Shown piece after piece: positions 21,828-33,779 of a stretch of DNA of 64,000 bases. How positions within the stretch are numbered: position 1 is the stretch's first letter; every line of letters begins with the position of its first letter. A program made the position numbers and the translations under genes. Below the pieces are notes generated by a model. That model worked only from the letters and a program-made list of their open reading frames with translations, had not been told where the DNA came from and made no database searches. The DNA is from Ottelia alismoides (lineage: Eukaryota; Streptophyta; Magnoliopsida; Alismatales; Hydrocharitaceae), in assembly GCA_037367405.1 (NCBI GenBank), contig JAZKJV010003372.1, positions 310,001 through 374,000 on the forward strand. The letters run 5' to 3'.

Positions 21828-23275
21828 GAGCGCCCTGCGCCCTTTGATCTCATCGCCTCTGATTCAATCTTAACCCTCCTTTTCTGCCCTTCTCCTGATC
21901 ATTGGATCACCCGATCCAACGGTCAAGGCATCATCTCCTACCTCCCGATTGGCCCGTGCCCCACGTCACCCACCTCGCGCGCGTGCCGCCCCCTTCTTAT
22001 TTTGGGAGCCACTCCGGCCACCCTCTCCGCCTCTTGTCACCACCGTTGCATACCCCCCTCGTCCCTCATCCTCGCCGAACCCCTCAAATGCCATGACCTC
22101 CACCTATGTCGCCCCACAACCTCCATCAACTCCACCACTTCGTCACCTATGCCGTCACCTTCAACCTTTAAATACTCCACCATCTTCAACCTTCGACCCC
22201 ATCCACCATTCCCGAGAGATACCCCTAGCTCCGACCTTCAATTTGGTGACATCAATTCGTCGTGACATTGAGCGAAGATCGGGATTCTTCTCCGGCAAGA
22301 TCCACTGCCTTCCCCTCTATGCCGCAGCCTCCTCTGTGAGCTGCATGAGCTCAGGACCATCTACCATCCTTTGAGCGACGACCACGAGCACACCTTCGAG
22401 CTCCACTTCCCAGGTAGACACCTCCATCGCCTTCCCAATCTTCTTCTTCTTTTTCTTGCTTTTTCTCTTAATTTATTCGCCACCCTCGAGCAACTTCACG
22501 CTCATCTGACCATCCTTCGAGCTTCGCCTCAGAGCTGGCACCCTCGCGCACCCTTCCATCGTCTCCGATCATGTACTTCACCTCACGCCGACGAGAGCTC
22601 CGCCACCTTGGCGGAGCACCATCACCGGACCACCTTCATCGCTTCTCAGATCTCTCCCTGCACTCACGTTCACCCCACGATCACTGTACACGCTTCGGCT
22701 ATTAAACTAACCCCTGCAGGTACCCCATCTTTGATTGGCCGGACACCTCATCGGAGCTTCTTCGAGCTTTATCGCCACCGCTCTCCAGATAATCCCAGCC
22801 ACTCCCGAGACCTCTGGCGGATCCCCGACGCCTCCACGATTCTTCCCAGCTACTTGGGAGCCACCGACGACCTTCATCAACGATCAGAGGAGGAGGAGGA
22901 GCTAGAGCCTCTTCATTGGAGCGCAGCCATCTCCGCCGCAGGAGGCGGCTGACCCTTTGAGCACGACGGCCAGCAACCGTCCGATCTCCTTGATTGGACG
23001 ATTTAGAGTGATCCATGCCACCTTCATTTTGCACCCGTCGGATCAAGAGGATCCTACACACCAGAGCACGCCACGTCGCCACCTGCCCCGCGCTCTAGAT
23101 GCCGTTGGATTCATCTTGATCCAACGGCTGTTGATCATCCACGCCTTCATCTCAAAAGCCATCCTCCGCTGTTAGATCTTCATATGATTTGACGGATCTA
23201 GACGCGCCATGTCTCCAACTATTCTCCACCATTGGATCTTCACTAGATCTAGTGGTCCAGCAGGAGACACGTAGC

Positions 23276-23395
23276 TGCCTCCGAGCCTCCGCCCCGACCT
23301 TAAGGCTCGAAGCCCCCGAAGCTTCACCGAGCCAAGTCTGAGCCTCCAGAGCCCCTGAGCCTCCGCCCGAGCCTCCGAAGTCAACCGAGCCCGGG
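23276..23395 (+). repeat. GAGCCTCCG-type short repeats
   Basis: Five imperfect repeats of GAGCCTCCG and close variants within about 120 bp, in the GC-rich transcribed part of LTR B. They leave the minus strand open for 128 codons (23558-23172), which I regard as an artefact of the repeats. Confidence 0.65.
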
Positions 23396-24527
23396 ACCTC
23401 ACATGTCTTTCACGTGTGGCCACCGAGGCCCCTAAAGGTTTTGGAAATTGCATTCCAGTTCCTACCAGGAACACCACGTGAGGCGCACGCGTTTTGTGGG
23501 CATTTTGCATACATGCCCCCCTCAATATAGGTAATTGCAAATTAGTCTCTGTCAGCATGTTTAATTTTTAGCAATTTTGTTTTCTGTAATTGCAGTTAGG
23601 CCCCTATCTTTGCACGTTTCTTTAAGCATTTATTTGAAATCATTTTTCAACTTTGAAAATTGCATTGTGTATCTTAACTTGTCCTCTTTCATATGTGACA
23701 CTTGTCATATTTTTGTGATAGCAGTGGATTTTATTATTAATTAATTGGTGGAATTTTATCATATTTTGCCCATTTATGCCTTTTAATTTGTAGTAAATTC
23801 TCTATTGCTCCTAAAATCCTCATAAATTCACATTAGACTTAGGATAATTAAGTTTACATTGTACCCAAAAATCAAATCATTTGCACGCATCTCGAGGCCT
23901 GAATAAATCATTTTTGTAATTTTCTTAATTAATTTTTAATGGGTCCATTTCACATAGAAATTTAAGTTTGTTAATTTTCATGGATTCTTCACATTTAGAT
24001 CTATCTAGGATAATTTTTATATCTGAGAATATTGTGATTTGGTATTTACAAAAAATAATTTAGTCAAAACTACCTTGCATTCATTTTTAATTCACAGTAA
24101 ATTCATCTAGTGTCAGAAAAATCTAAAAAAATAACCTAGCTTAATTTCATTGCATTCCACTATCTGGCCAAGTTCCATAATTTTTGGAATTAATTTGACC
24201 ACTTTTCTGAATTAACTTGTAAACTGGCTTGATTTTGCATGAGTCTTTTATTAATTGCATAAATTTTTTTTAAAAAGACCAAAAACAATCTTCTGAAAAT
24301 CCGACCTCTTAAATTTGCTTAAGATCTACCTAATGAGATAGCTGCCTCCCTGAGTTCGACCTTGGGTTGCCCAAGTAAAAAAATAAATTAGTCGCTCGCG
24401 ATTAACTCATCCTTAATTAAAATTGGTTTTTGATTAGTCCTTATTACCTGGCTACAAGGAAGACAAGGAATTAATTTGGATCATTAATTTGATTAAATTA
24501 ACAAGGGCAGTAAGCGGCTCTTCAAAA

Positions 24528-24545
24528 TAGCACTGTTGCCGGGGA
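24528..24545 (+). promoter_or_regulatory. Primer binding site, tRNA-Asp type
   Basis: TAGCACTGTTGCCGGGGA matches the plant tRNA-Asp(GTC) 3' end complement at 15 of 18 positions; all three differences are G-to-A or C-to-T, as expected from cytosine deamination in methylated DNA. It starts three bases after the LTR end, as expected for minus-strand primer binding. This supports the Athila/Tat branch. The tRNA sequence is recalled from memory. Confidence 0.75.
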
Positions 24546-25921
24546 GGCACAACTTAGGTTAATTTGTAGTTAATTTTTGAGTGTCTGATTTTCCACCCCG
24601 GGTAGTCTGACCTCCGGTTTTCTTGTGAATATTTTATATCCTTTAATTGTGTCGTTCTCTATCTAACCTCAATTTGTTTTTATGTGAGGAACACGAGGAG
24701 TCAAAGACGCTTCGTGGAATTTGTATTTTTAAACTTTTTGACTGATTTGAGAGGACTTGTAATTTTTCATTTCTTTATTTTTTGTTATTTTTGCATCATT
24801 TCCAACGATTCTCATTTGGGTTCTCACGTGTGTAAACATAGTGGAACCGTGTCCCCGTGTGGTGTGTGGATTGAATTTTTAGAATATGCTTGCACTAGCG
24901 GCTCCTCGAGCCACTCTAGGATTTGCTTGTGCTCGTAATTCTTTAGGACCACACATTACACTTAAAAGACACACTTAGACCGCAGATCTAGTCAAATAAA
25001 ACTTGTGCTTCACTCGCTAATAGAAGTGCCTGTCTAGGAGCAGATTTTTGTTGTCTGCATTTGCATGTAGTATAAAAGCTTTCAATTCTGTTTTGCATCA
25101 TGCATAAAGCGAAGGGATCACTGTAAGTATTCTTCACTCAGCATAAGAATCATTGAATTTTCGTGCATCGGCTTTTCTCGATTTCTCCCTTGCTTTTTCA
25201 AACTTAAGTAAAAGGAAATTGGAACTGGACGATAGGCGTGTTGTGTGGATTGGACTTAACACGTGATAACTTAACTTAAAACTGGGACTGCTAACATTAT
25301 TGACCAAAAAATCAATAAAATCAGAAATTCTGCTTGCGGGAGATTAATCCCCGACCTTGTTTCAGGCTGAGTGAGGGTACTTGAGTGTGTGTGAACACCT
25401 TAAGGCAGAGCCCAATCCCCACCTTCCATATCATGTTCTGACTGATCCTAGCAAATATCACAAGTTGAATTATTCAGGTTCACTGACTAGTACCAAGTAG
25501 CCTCCGCCTATCTCAGGTAGATAGGGGCGAAATTACGGTACTTCACGACAAGTTGCCAGTAACCCCCTGGGGTGAAGTTCCAACCTTGTCAGCCTTCGCC
25601 TGTTTGTAGGTAGATAGGGGCAGGTCTTTGAATCCATCAACTTGGGATATGAGCGAAGAAAGGAAGGATCAGCGGTATCTTAGGCGACATGTTAAACAGG
25701 GAAGACACATCCGACTTTGAGCCGACTTCCCTATAGGCCGCGTAATCCTTGCTATTTTGCTTGAAAATCACACTTAAAATCAACAAGATTAATTGGACTC
25801 AGTTTCGAGTCCTTCACCTTGTTGAGTGTGAAAATACAGGGTTTGGATTTAATTGCTTGCTTCAGGTAGGAGTAAAATCCTATCTTCACTTAGAACTCCC
25901 GATTCTTCTTTCCAATTAAAG
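24546..25921 (+). other. Untranslated leader of element B
   Basis: About 1.4 kb between primer binding site and gag with no convincing ORF. It holds two related blocks, 25499-25531 and 25590-25624, that share GCCT.CGCCT and AGGTAGATAGGGGC; the first contains an inverted repeat CCTATCT-CAGGT-AGATAGG. Packaging and dimerisation signals of LTR elements normally lie here, but none can be named from sequence. Confidence 0.6.
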
Positions 25922-28460
25922 ATGACTGACTGGGGGAATATCGACTCCTTATTTGCCAATCTCTCTTTGAGCCCCCCACAAAACTCATCTTCACCGGCCC
26001 AAGCGTAACTTGGACCACCCAGAACTCATGACCCTCTTGAGTTCTGGATCCCTTACACCCAGGGTGGTTACTCTCAAACCAACCCTTTCCTCTCTTCTGT
26101 GCTTACCGAGGAAGACCATCGCCTCGGTAAGAATCCCTTCCTTGATTTGTCTTCTAACCAAGACGATTTCCACTTCCTAGGGCTAGAAGACAAGATGCCA
26201 CCTAAGAAACACCTGGATGATGAGGAACACAAAGATGACCCATTACAACAAATCTTGGCTCACCTCGCCACTACCGAGCAATAGAATGCAGATCTCACAG
26301 CAAGGATGGGACATATCATTGCGATAGGAGGAATCGACCGACCAATGGTTGATGCTTATAACCCAACAGAAAATGAGTTGCACAGTTGGTTGGCACCAAC
26401 GGTTCCCCCCGAAGCTTTCGAGCTCAAGCCCTACTTTCTTAGCCTGCTACCGAAGTTTAATGGAAATGCAAACGAAGAACCATATGCCTTCCTCAGAGAC
26501 TTCGAGCTGGTTTGCAACAACCTTAGTCACCCTAGGGTCGGGCAGGATTACATTTGGCTGAAGGCCACCCCATTTACCTTAGGAGATAAGGCGACACATT
26601 GGCTGAAAAATCTCGGGGTGATATGTACAACCTGGATGTAGTTCAAAGACCTTTTCCTGAAGAAGTTCTACCTACATAGTAGGACTAACCAAATGAGAAT
26701 GAAGATCGTGAGTTTCTCCCAGGGACCCATTGAACCTTTCCATGAAGCCTGGGATAGGTTTAACGACCTCATTCAGAAATGCACGTGCCATGGCATTTCA
26801 AAGGCGATCTTAGTCCAGACCTTGTTCTGTGGCATGACCTTGGAGATGCAGGGGTTAGTCAGTGCCGCATGTGGAGGAAGTTATCTGAACAAGAATGAAA
26901 ATGCTGTATGAAAATCTTGGAGCAGATGGTAGAAACAAGCAGGTCACAGGCCACCAAGGCCTATCAGTTGTCTCCCTCAATCCTATCCAACGAGACAACT
27001 AGGAGGACTATAGCGGATCTGACAGAGGACCTCATTCCTAGCATGTGGATGATAGCTGAAAAGTTAACCATGGTCGAGCAGATTCACAAGAGGGTCACTG
27101 ACCTTGAGTCTCTCTCTAGATTGCCGAAGCAAGTGGAGGAAGCTACTGAGAGGGTAGCTAAGATAAAACTACCTGCCCCTTCTACACCACCTATACTTGT
27201 ACACCGAGTCCATCTTGTACAAGAACAGGCACCGGGGCCTCAAAGTAGCTGGGTAGAGGAGCAGACTTACACTCAACAGGACCAGCATGCACCCCCACAA
27301 GTGGAAATAGGATACGATGAGCCTCCGCAGGTGTTTGAGATCAACGCGCTGTGGTACAGCCATGACCCCGTCGGTAGACAATCGAGGATAGGGAACGGTC
27401 AACCCCACCGACCTTCCCTAGCTTACTAGAAATACGACTCCATCCCCACACCGCGCTTTGTTCAGTCCAGGCCCGAATGAGGGTACCAGCCTCAGCAGCA
27501 CCAACGACAGCAGTGCACATTCCACTCAGGCCAGCAGGGCCCGTCACCGTCCCATCAGCAACGACAGTATCGGCATGACCAACAAGGCCAGTATAGGACC
27601 TCATCTTCAAGTCTGCATCAACCCGCCCAACCCACCGAATTGGAGTCCCTCACCTTGATGATCCAGACCCTGACTGATAGGGTCCAACAGATCCAGCATG
27701 ACTATATGGATATGAGAACCGATCTGAATTGTGTTTCTCGTACCCAGGACCAGCAGATGGCGCCAAAGACCCCAATTCCTGCCCAGGTTCATGCCAACCC
27801 GAACAGCTTGAATCAAAGCCAGCACCGACCACGAGATCAGGTATACTATTCAGATAATTCTTTATCTGAACATGAGATCCTTTCGTATGATAATGTAAAC
27901 CATATGTCCCTCAGGAGCAGAAGGACCGTGATCGTACCTGATTGGGCACTGGCACCGGAGGAAGAAGCCGCCAAGTCTCTACCTGAGGAGAACTTGGAGG
28001 CAGAGGAGAAACAATACCACCACCACCACCATCGGTAGAAGAAGAGGACTTCTGACTCCTCAAAGAAGCAAGGGAACTGCACCAGTAGGGAGTCCACTGA
28101 AACCGATGAAGAGCCCGCACCTCCATCTGAGGAGGACATTCCAGCAGTCGCGGAGGATGCATCACCGGTTTCGCAGCAGCATTTTTCTTTTCATAGTCAG
28201 AGTCCGAGTCAGTTTCAGAGTCCAAGTCTTGTACAGAAATCAGTTCCCACTTTGAGTGAAATTCTTTTAGTTTTAGAATCTGAGTTGGAGTCAATAATCC
28301 CTTTCCCCCGAGCTCTTAAGGGTGGAAAGAAGAAAATTAAAAAAATCCAAAAAGATGACCTTGAGATGGCGGAGTTTTGTAACAAACATATCAAGGTCAC
28401 GATCCCCTTTTACAAGTATGTGGAAATGACACCTACATTTCAAATATACCTTAAGGTTGA
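25922..28460 (+). pseudogene. Athila-type gag of element B, lightly decayed
   Basis: Capsid and nucleocapsid polyprotein. A start ATG at 25922 opens MTDWGNIDSLFANLSLSPP; the frame runs to 26911 with in-frame stops at 26006, 26282 and 26639. The capsid-like part includes SWLAPTVPPEAFELKPYFLS, PYAFLRDFELVCNN, LGDKATHWLKNLG, FKDLFLKKFYLHSRTNQMR and FSQGPIEPFHEAWDRFNDL. A frameshift near 26910 moves to a frame that runs to about 28470 (LEQMVETSRSQATKAYQL, then a long Q/P/S-rich tail). Stops at 27427 and 28036 follow; a chance run of six His codons precedes the latter. Many stops look like CAA/CAG/TGG changes. No CCHC zinc knuckle was noticed. Confidence 0.8.
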
Positions 28461-28980
28461 GATGCACACCTATTAGGGTTAGCAGGAAGACCAAAAGCCG
28501 TGTTGAGAAACACGTTCTGTCAGTAGCCACGACTTGCGCAATAAAGAACTCGTTTCCATGGAAACGAAGAGACATGGGAGAACATTATGTGGTGAGTCAT
28601 GTTGATGACATTGCGTTTGAATGCACTCTCCTGGATAACGGATCCTCCATCAACCTAATGTGTACAACCCTCGATGAGCGGCTTAATCTCAGACCTCTTA
28701 GGAAATCCAGAGCTCTCCTTCAATTTGCAGACAAATCAACCAAGAGGTCCCAAGGAGAATTGAGGAATGTTGTCATCAAAGTCGAGGGTCAAGAATACAT
28801 GGTGGACTTTACCGTCCTTGATATGGAGACCCCTCGTAATTGGAGAGATTCCCAGATCATACTAGGAAGGCCCTTCCTCAGAACAACGGGGGCCTTGTTT
28901 GTATATAAGATCAGGAAAATCCAGTTCCAAACTCCAGGAAGAGATGAGGAACTTGAGATGAAGCAGACCAGATGGTAGAG
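28461..28980 (+). pseudogene. Athila-type aspartic protease of element B
   Basis: Open frame 28457-28978 after a second frameshift. The active-site region reads FECTLLDNGSSINLM, so the catalytic motif D-T/S-G appears as D-N-G; Athila proteases often deviate here, but the change may also be a mutation. It is followed by VDFTVLDMETPRNW and the family signature IILGRPFLRTTGALF. The protease normally cuts Gag-Pol. The frame ends in a TAG at 28976-28978 that replaces a probable Trp codon. Confidence 0.85.
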
Positions 28981-29805
28981 ATCGGATTCCGAATCCAGCA
29001 TCGAGTACTCTTCATCCGAAGCAGACTGCGATCATGTAGACACAGTTGGGCCATGGAGACAGAACCCCGCCAACATCAATGAATCCCTCCCTTCCAGAGA
29101 AGATCCAGTGCATGAGTCAGTTTGCGAGGTTCTTATAAACGATTACAACTCAGAATTTGCATCCCCCTACATCTTTGATGACTTAGAGACTCAGCTAGGC
29201 CTGTCAGTCCTTCCCTCTTTAGGACAATCAGAAGATGAGGATGACGAGTCAGACGTGGCTTTTGCCGATTGCATGGAAACCTTTGACGATCCGATTCTAG
29301 AGCCAAATGACTTGGTGGCAGTAATTTCAAAGACAGATCCAACCACTACCAGCACTAAACCTGATTTGATTGAGCTAGACTTTCTCGATGACCACACATT
29401 ACCTGAGCTCAAAACTTTACCCACAACACTTAAATATACCATCCTTGCGGGACAAGAAAAGAAATATCCGGTCATCATCAGTTCGCGATTGACCGAGGAG
29501 CAGGAATCTCGCTTGCTAGAGATCCTGGAGAAAAACCGCAAGGCAATAGGCTGGATAATTTCCGACCTCAACGAGATAAATCTCGTTCTGTGTCCGCACC
29601 ATATCTACTTGGAGAAAGAAGCTAAACCCTCTCGTGAATTCCAACGTCGTTTGAATCCAAATTTATAAGAGGCAGTGAAGAAGGAGATAGAGAAATGGTG
29701 CAACACGGGTTTTATATTATCCCATCTCCGACTCTAAATGGGTGGCCCTAATCCATGTTTTCCCGAAAAAGTCTGGAATTAAGACGACCACCAACGAAGA
29801 TGGAT
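28981..29805 (+). pseudogene. Protease-RT linker and RT start of element B, truncated
   Basis: Open frame 29108-29668 with an acidic linker (SEDEDDESDVAFADCMETFD, LELDFL-like LIELDFLDDHTLPELK) and then the RT entry region: LKYTILAGQEKKYPVIIS, LTEEQESRLLEILEKN, AIGWIISDLNEIN and CPHHIYLE. After a stop at 29668 it continues EAVKKEIEKWCNTGFI and a VFPEKV-like end near 29770. Sequence similarity to RT stops near 29805, before any catalytic motif; the rest of pol and the 3' LTR are missing. Confidence 0.85.
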
Positions 29806-29829
29806 AGGAGATTGAGACTCGAGTGCCCA

Positions 29830-30605
29830 CGTCAAGGTTCCTGTGAATTAAGTGGATTAAGTTCTAGACCAAGCTCCAATCTACAGATTTTATTTAGACT
29901 CGTTCATCACATCATTCTGAAATTTTTTTTATGGGATTGTGAAAAGGTTTTGCACATTTTTATGGAGTTTTGAAAATATTTTTCAAAGTTTTAGGTATTT
30001 TTTGAAATTTTGCAATTTTTATACGGTTTTTTGACAAGGGGTTAATAGATTAAACGTATTCATAAGTATTTACATATTACCAAATAATTTTATACAAGTT
30101 ATGTACATGTTCTTGTACAAGTATATAAAGAATTTGGTTTACTATCTACCTGTTTTATTTGAAGAGTTTTTTTGAAAGGATATTATCTGAATGGTTTTCA
30201 AAATATTTTTGCAAATATTTGTCTAATATTTTGAAAACTTGTTTTGCAAAAATTTTTACAAAGACTTTTTCAAAACATTTTTACAAACATTTTTTTATGA
30301 ACTTTTTACAAATATTTTACAAAAAGATTATTTTTTAAATGTTTGACAATATTTTACAAATATTTTTTAAGGTATTTCAAAAGACTTTTCAAGACATTTA
30401 CAATCATTTTCCGAATCATTTTGCAACATAGTTTCAAATCAATTTTTACAAATAATTTTCGAAATTTTTTTATACATATTTACAAGAGTTTACTCTTTAT
30501 TGATTTATTGTATACCTTTACCCAATTTAGTATATTAGCCATATTACTGAAAATATGAAAGTACAAGTTATAGCTAACGTATATATATATATATATCATA
30601 TATAT
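29830..30605 (-). other. Athila 3' non-coding region of element E, truncated
   Basis: Minus-strand counterpart of 2513-3045: the same GTTATAACTTGTACTTT-like start and TTTGTAAAA words. Its far end, read on the minus strand near 29880-29825, includes ATTGGAGCTTGG and CTTAATCCACTTAATT, the start of the module seen at 57540. It then stops against the truncated RT of element B, so the 3' LTR of E is absent here. Confidence 0.7.
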
Positions 30606-30609
30606 ACGA

Positions 30610-30974
30610 CCCCCTATTCTTAGCTCAAACTATGTCCTCGTAGTGATCAAGGAGTAATAAAGAAAGACATAACTCATGCTAAGTATAGAAAATCATATAC
30701 TACAGTGACTCGAATAAAAGAATAGGAAGCAGATTGTCCCCTTATACCTATGATCAATAATCCTAAGTATAACATGTTGTATACAAAACGAGGATGATCG
30801 AGGGTCAGAATGTACGAAATAATTAACCACTCGGCTTGTCCCCCCATACTTAGGGTCAAACATCCTTAAGTATAGATAGAATATCAACAAGTTAGAAGAC
30901 AAGAGAGAGAATAATGATGAGTATCGAAATACATTTATCTCCCCATATACCTAGGATCTAGTCGTCATAAGTAT
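30610..30974 (-). repeat. Hairpin/G-run array of element E
   Basis: Minus-strand homologue of the array at 2153-2512. Inverted repeats occupy 30944-30974, 30844-30875, 30741-30770 and 30610-30688 (first to fourth in element direction), spaced about 80-105 bp, each followed by a G run on the minus strand (GGGGAG, GGGGG, GGGGAC, GGGGGTCG). Loop sequences differ from element A while stems and G runs are largely kept. Confidence 0.8.
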
Positions 30975-31049
30975 AACACAGATGAATGGGATGAATGCAT
31001 AAACGAAAGAATGAAAGACATGAGAAAGAATAAAAAGAAGAAATATAAT

Positions 31050-32270
31050 CAAAAATAATTTTTGACGCATTATCTGAATCTTTTGATGTTGCAGTTGTGA
31101 GTTCTTCGTTGAATATCACATTAACTGAATTGACAATGGACAAGAATTTATCGTGCTCTAAATATGGCTTCAGTAATTGTCTGTTGACCACAAAGGGTTG
31201 TGTGTCAAATGATAGCTCAGATATCAGTATGTTACTATTCTCACGCTCAGTTCTAACAAGGAAGTGCCATGTTAATTTGCTCTTGAGTTTGCCCAAGAAT
31301 ACCTTCAACTTCGCAGCAAATAACCACACCTTCTGTTCAGGCTTAACAGTCATTCTTCTTACATTCTTGTCATGCCAACGTTTGACTTTATCCTTGTACA
31401 TTAGGCTGTTATCATATGCATAATATCAGAAATCCAGGAGCCTATTCAAATCTATCTTTCGGTTCTGACTACCTTGTTGTAAGTCCAAATTGCAAATGCG
31501 TACTGCCCATAAAGATTTGTGAATGAGTTCAACTGGTAGATGGCATGACTTTCCAAAAATCGAATGACAAGGAGACATAACCAATGGAGACTTGTAGTCG
31601 GTTTGATAAGCTCATAGAACTGAGCCAAGCAACATAGACTAGTTCTTATTGGATAACTCAGTAAAGCCATTTGATGATGGGTGGTAAGGAGATGTGGCAC
31701 GATGACCGATATCGTACTCCTTTACGAGTTTCTTGACTTCTTTATTGATAAAATGGAAATCCCCGTCTGAAATCAAAATATTCGAAATCCCGAACCGTAA
31801 AATAATGTTGTCCTTGAGAAAACGACAAACGGTATAACTATCAACAGTTCGGGAAATAATAGCCTCCACGCAGCGACTCACGTAGTCAATGGCAAGTAGG
31901 ATGTATACTATTAGGAAATGGGCCCATAAAGTCAATGCCCCATGCATAAAAAATATCAAAAATATAAATAAATTTGAGGGGCATCAAATCTTTAGAACTA
32001 AGAGTTCCTCCCATCTTCTGACAATCAATGCATCCTTTCATACAAGCTGTGACATCTTTGAATAGTGTGAGACACCAGAGACTACACTATAATACTTATA
32101 CTATCATTTTGCTTCCAGAATGGTGTCCTCCATATTTGAGGTTAGGACAGTGCCCAAGGACACAGGTGTACTCCTCCTGAGGAATGCACTGATGCCAAAT
32201 GCAATCCACACCTTCCCTAATGGTATGGATCTTTCCACTAGTAGAAATGAATATCAGACAAAAATTTATC
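31050..32270 (-). pseudogene. Athila-type integrase of element E, decayed
   Basis: Minus-strand pieces: 31959-31639 is the catalytic core (YVSRCVEAI, a FGISNILISDGDFHFINKEV segment holding the second acidic residue, then HRATSPYHPSSNGFTE, where family members have QTNGQAE), and 31401-30958 is the C-terminal domain (KVKRWHDKNVRR, VWLFAAKLKVFLGKLKSK, QPFVVNRQLLKPY). The zinc-binding end lies around 32000-32200. Frameshifts and stops break it. It is closely similar to the integrase of element A. Confidence 0.85.
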
Positions 32271-32449
32271 CTTCTTTACTCTTGTCCAATCTTGTAGAAC
32301 TTTCTCAGAAACAAGATAATTCACAATATATGCATACCAAGGGAGAGATGCAACGCTTGAATCGATTCATTTGGGATGTTTCATTGATTGACATGCTGCT
32401 CAAGGGAGTATATGTGCATTCAAATTGGACAAATGGTATGTGACCACAT

Positions 32450-33760
32450 TCTTGAATCCAGGTTTATCTCTAATTTCCAAAACTCTTGGAGGAGAAGGAT
32501 CCGTCTGAGTAAACGTGACTTGTCATCCTTCTTCTGTTATCGATATTAGATAGCAGAGTGGTCAATATATAAACAATAACCTTTGGATCGAGAAGATGAG
32601 ATCTGAACTTCTTGAGAGCAAATACAACTACTAGCATAATGGATGGCATAGGGTAAATAATCTCTTCTTTGTCTTAAGAGAGCCCCAATAACAAAATTTG
32701 AGTCATCCGTCATGATCTCGAATGGGAGAGACCAATCTGGTGATTGTAGAACCAGTGCATGAGTGACAAGTTCTTTCAACTGAGTAAAGGTTTGGAGAAC
32801 CTTCTGATCAATAATGAATTCGGTCTCCTTGTATAACAATTCAACTAGAGGTCGGGCAATCTTGCTGAAGTCCTTGATGAATTTTCTGTAGAGTCCAACA
32901 ATCCCTATAAATGACCTGACATTCTTCACTGTTCGAGGTGGCTCGAGTTCAGCAATTGCATATGCCTTCATTGGGTCATCCTCCATACCTCGTTTGGAGA
33001 TGACATGGCCCAGCACAATTCCTTCAGTTATAATGAAGTGACTCTTTTCCCTTGATAGAACCAAATTAACTTTACAACATCTCAAAAACACTTGGTCAAG
33101 GTGTGCATTACAAGCATCGAAACTATCACCATAGATTGTGAAATCATCCATAAAGACCTCGAGGAAACTACCCACCATGTCAGCAAAAATGGACAACATG
33201 CATCACTGAAATGTAGTGGGCACATTACATAATTCAAAGGGCATCCAATTGAAAGCATAGGTGTCAAATGTACATGTGAAAATAGTTTTATGCTCAAGAG
33301 TGATTGCCACTTGGTTGTACACAGTGTACCCATCTAAGAAGCAAAGGAACTCGTTCCCTACCAACATTTTAAGCACTTGATCAATAAAAGATAGAGGAAA
33401 GTGATCCTTCTTAGTTGCTGAATTCAAGCATTTATAATCAACACAAACACGCCATGAAGTAGGTACTCGGTAGAGTTCTCCTTTCCTTGGTCATTTGTAA
33501 CCACCATAATTCCAGATTTCTTCGAAACTATGTGCAATGAGCTAACTAATTTTGAGTTGGAGATGTAATGAATGAAGCAAGCCTCATACCATCTCGTTAT
33601 ATCTTTCATGACCATGTTCCAAAGATTGGAATTTAACCTTCTTTGGAATTCGTGGGACGATATACAATCATCATCTAAGTAGATATGGTGTGAACATAAG
33701 GCCAGGTTATCCCTCAGAGATCAGAAACATTCCAACCAAGCACCTTACATGTTTTCTCTA
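32450..33760 (-). pseudogene. Athila-type RT and RNase H of element E, decayed
   Basis: Minus strand. 33427-33203 gives NSATKKDHFPLSFIDQVLK, FLCFLDGYTVYNQ and MPFELCNVPTTFQ; after a stop, 33199-32546 (217 codons) gives VGSFLEVFMDDFTIYGDSFD with both active-site aspartates, then KSHFIITEGIVLGHVISKRG, VKNVRSFIGIVGLYRKFIKD, SPDWSLPFEIMTDDSNFVIG and ALLRQRRDYLPYAIHYAS. RNase H is cut short near 32546 at YIDHSAI. This is the least damaged Athila RT of the window, but it still has stops and frameshifts. Confidence 0.9.
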
Positions 33761-33779
33761 GAATCTCTAGCAAGCGAGA

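Larger units (their letters stand above)
20817..24524 (+). mobile_element. 5' LTR of Athila-type element B, 3.7 kb
   Basis: Starts TGATGAATATGTGATTCATC, cutting into the copia RT, and ends CTTCA followed by AAA and the primer binding site. U3 (20817 to about 22200) carries a block resembling the GAAACTT.TAGAT motif of the other LTRs (21381), four CACGTG boxes (21484-21827), a (CT)n run (about 21566-21590) and a TATA-like TTTAAATA at 22167. R/U5 is GC-rich to about 23420, then AT-rich, with TGAGTTCGACC at 24352. Several sense-strand ORFs of 140-193 codons (21687-22952) lie in the GC-rich part and match no family I know. The LTR is 3708 bp, similar to the others. Confidence 0.85.

Noticed and set aside
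22702..23558. Minus-strand ORFs of 126 and 128 codons
   Set aside because: They lie in the GC-rich LTR on the antisense strand and follow from GAGCCTCCG-type repeats and high GC, with no domain seen.
28016..28036. Run of six His codons before a stop
   Set aside because: A short CAC/CAT repeat inside the decayed gag frame of element B; nothing suggests an engineered tag.
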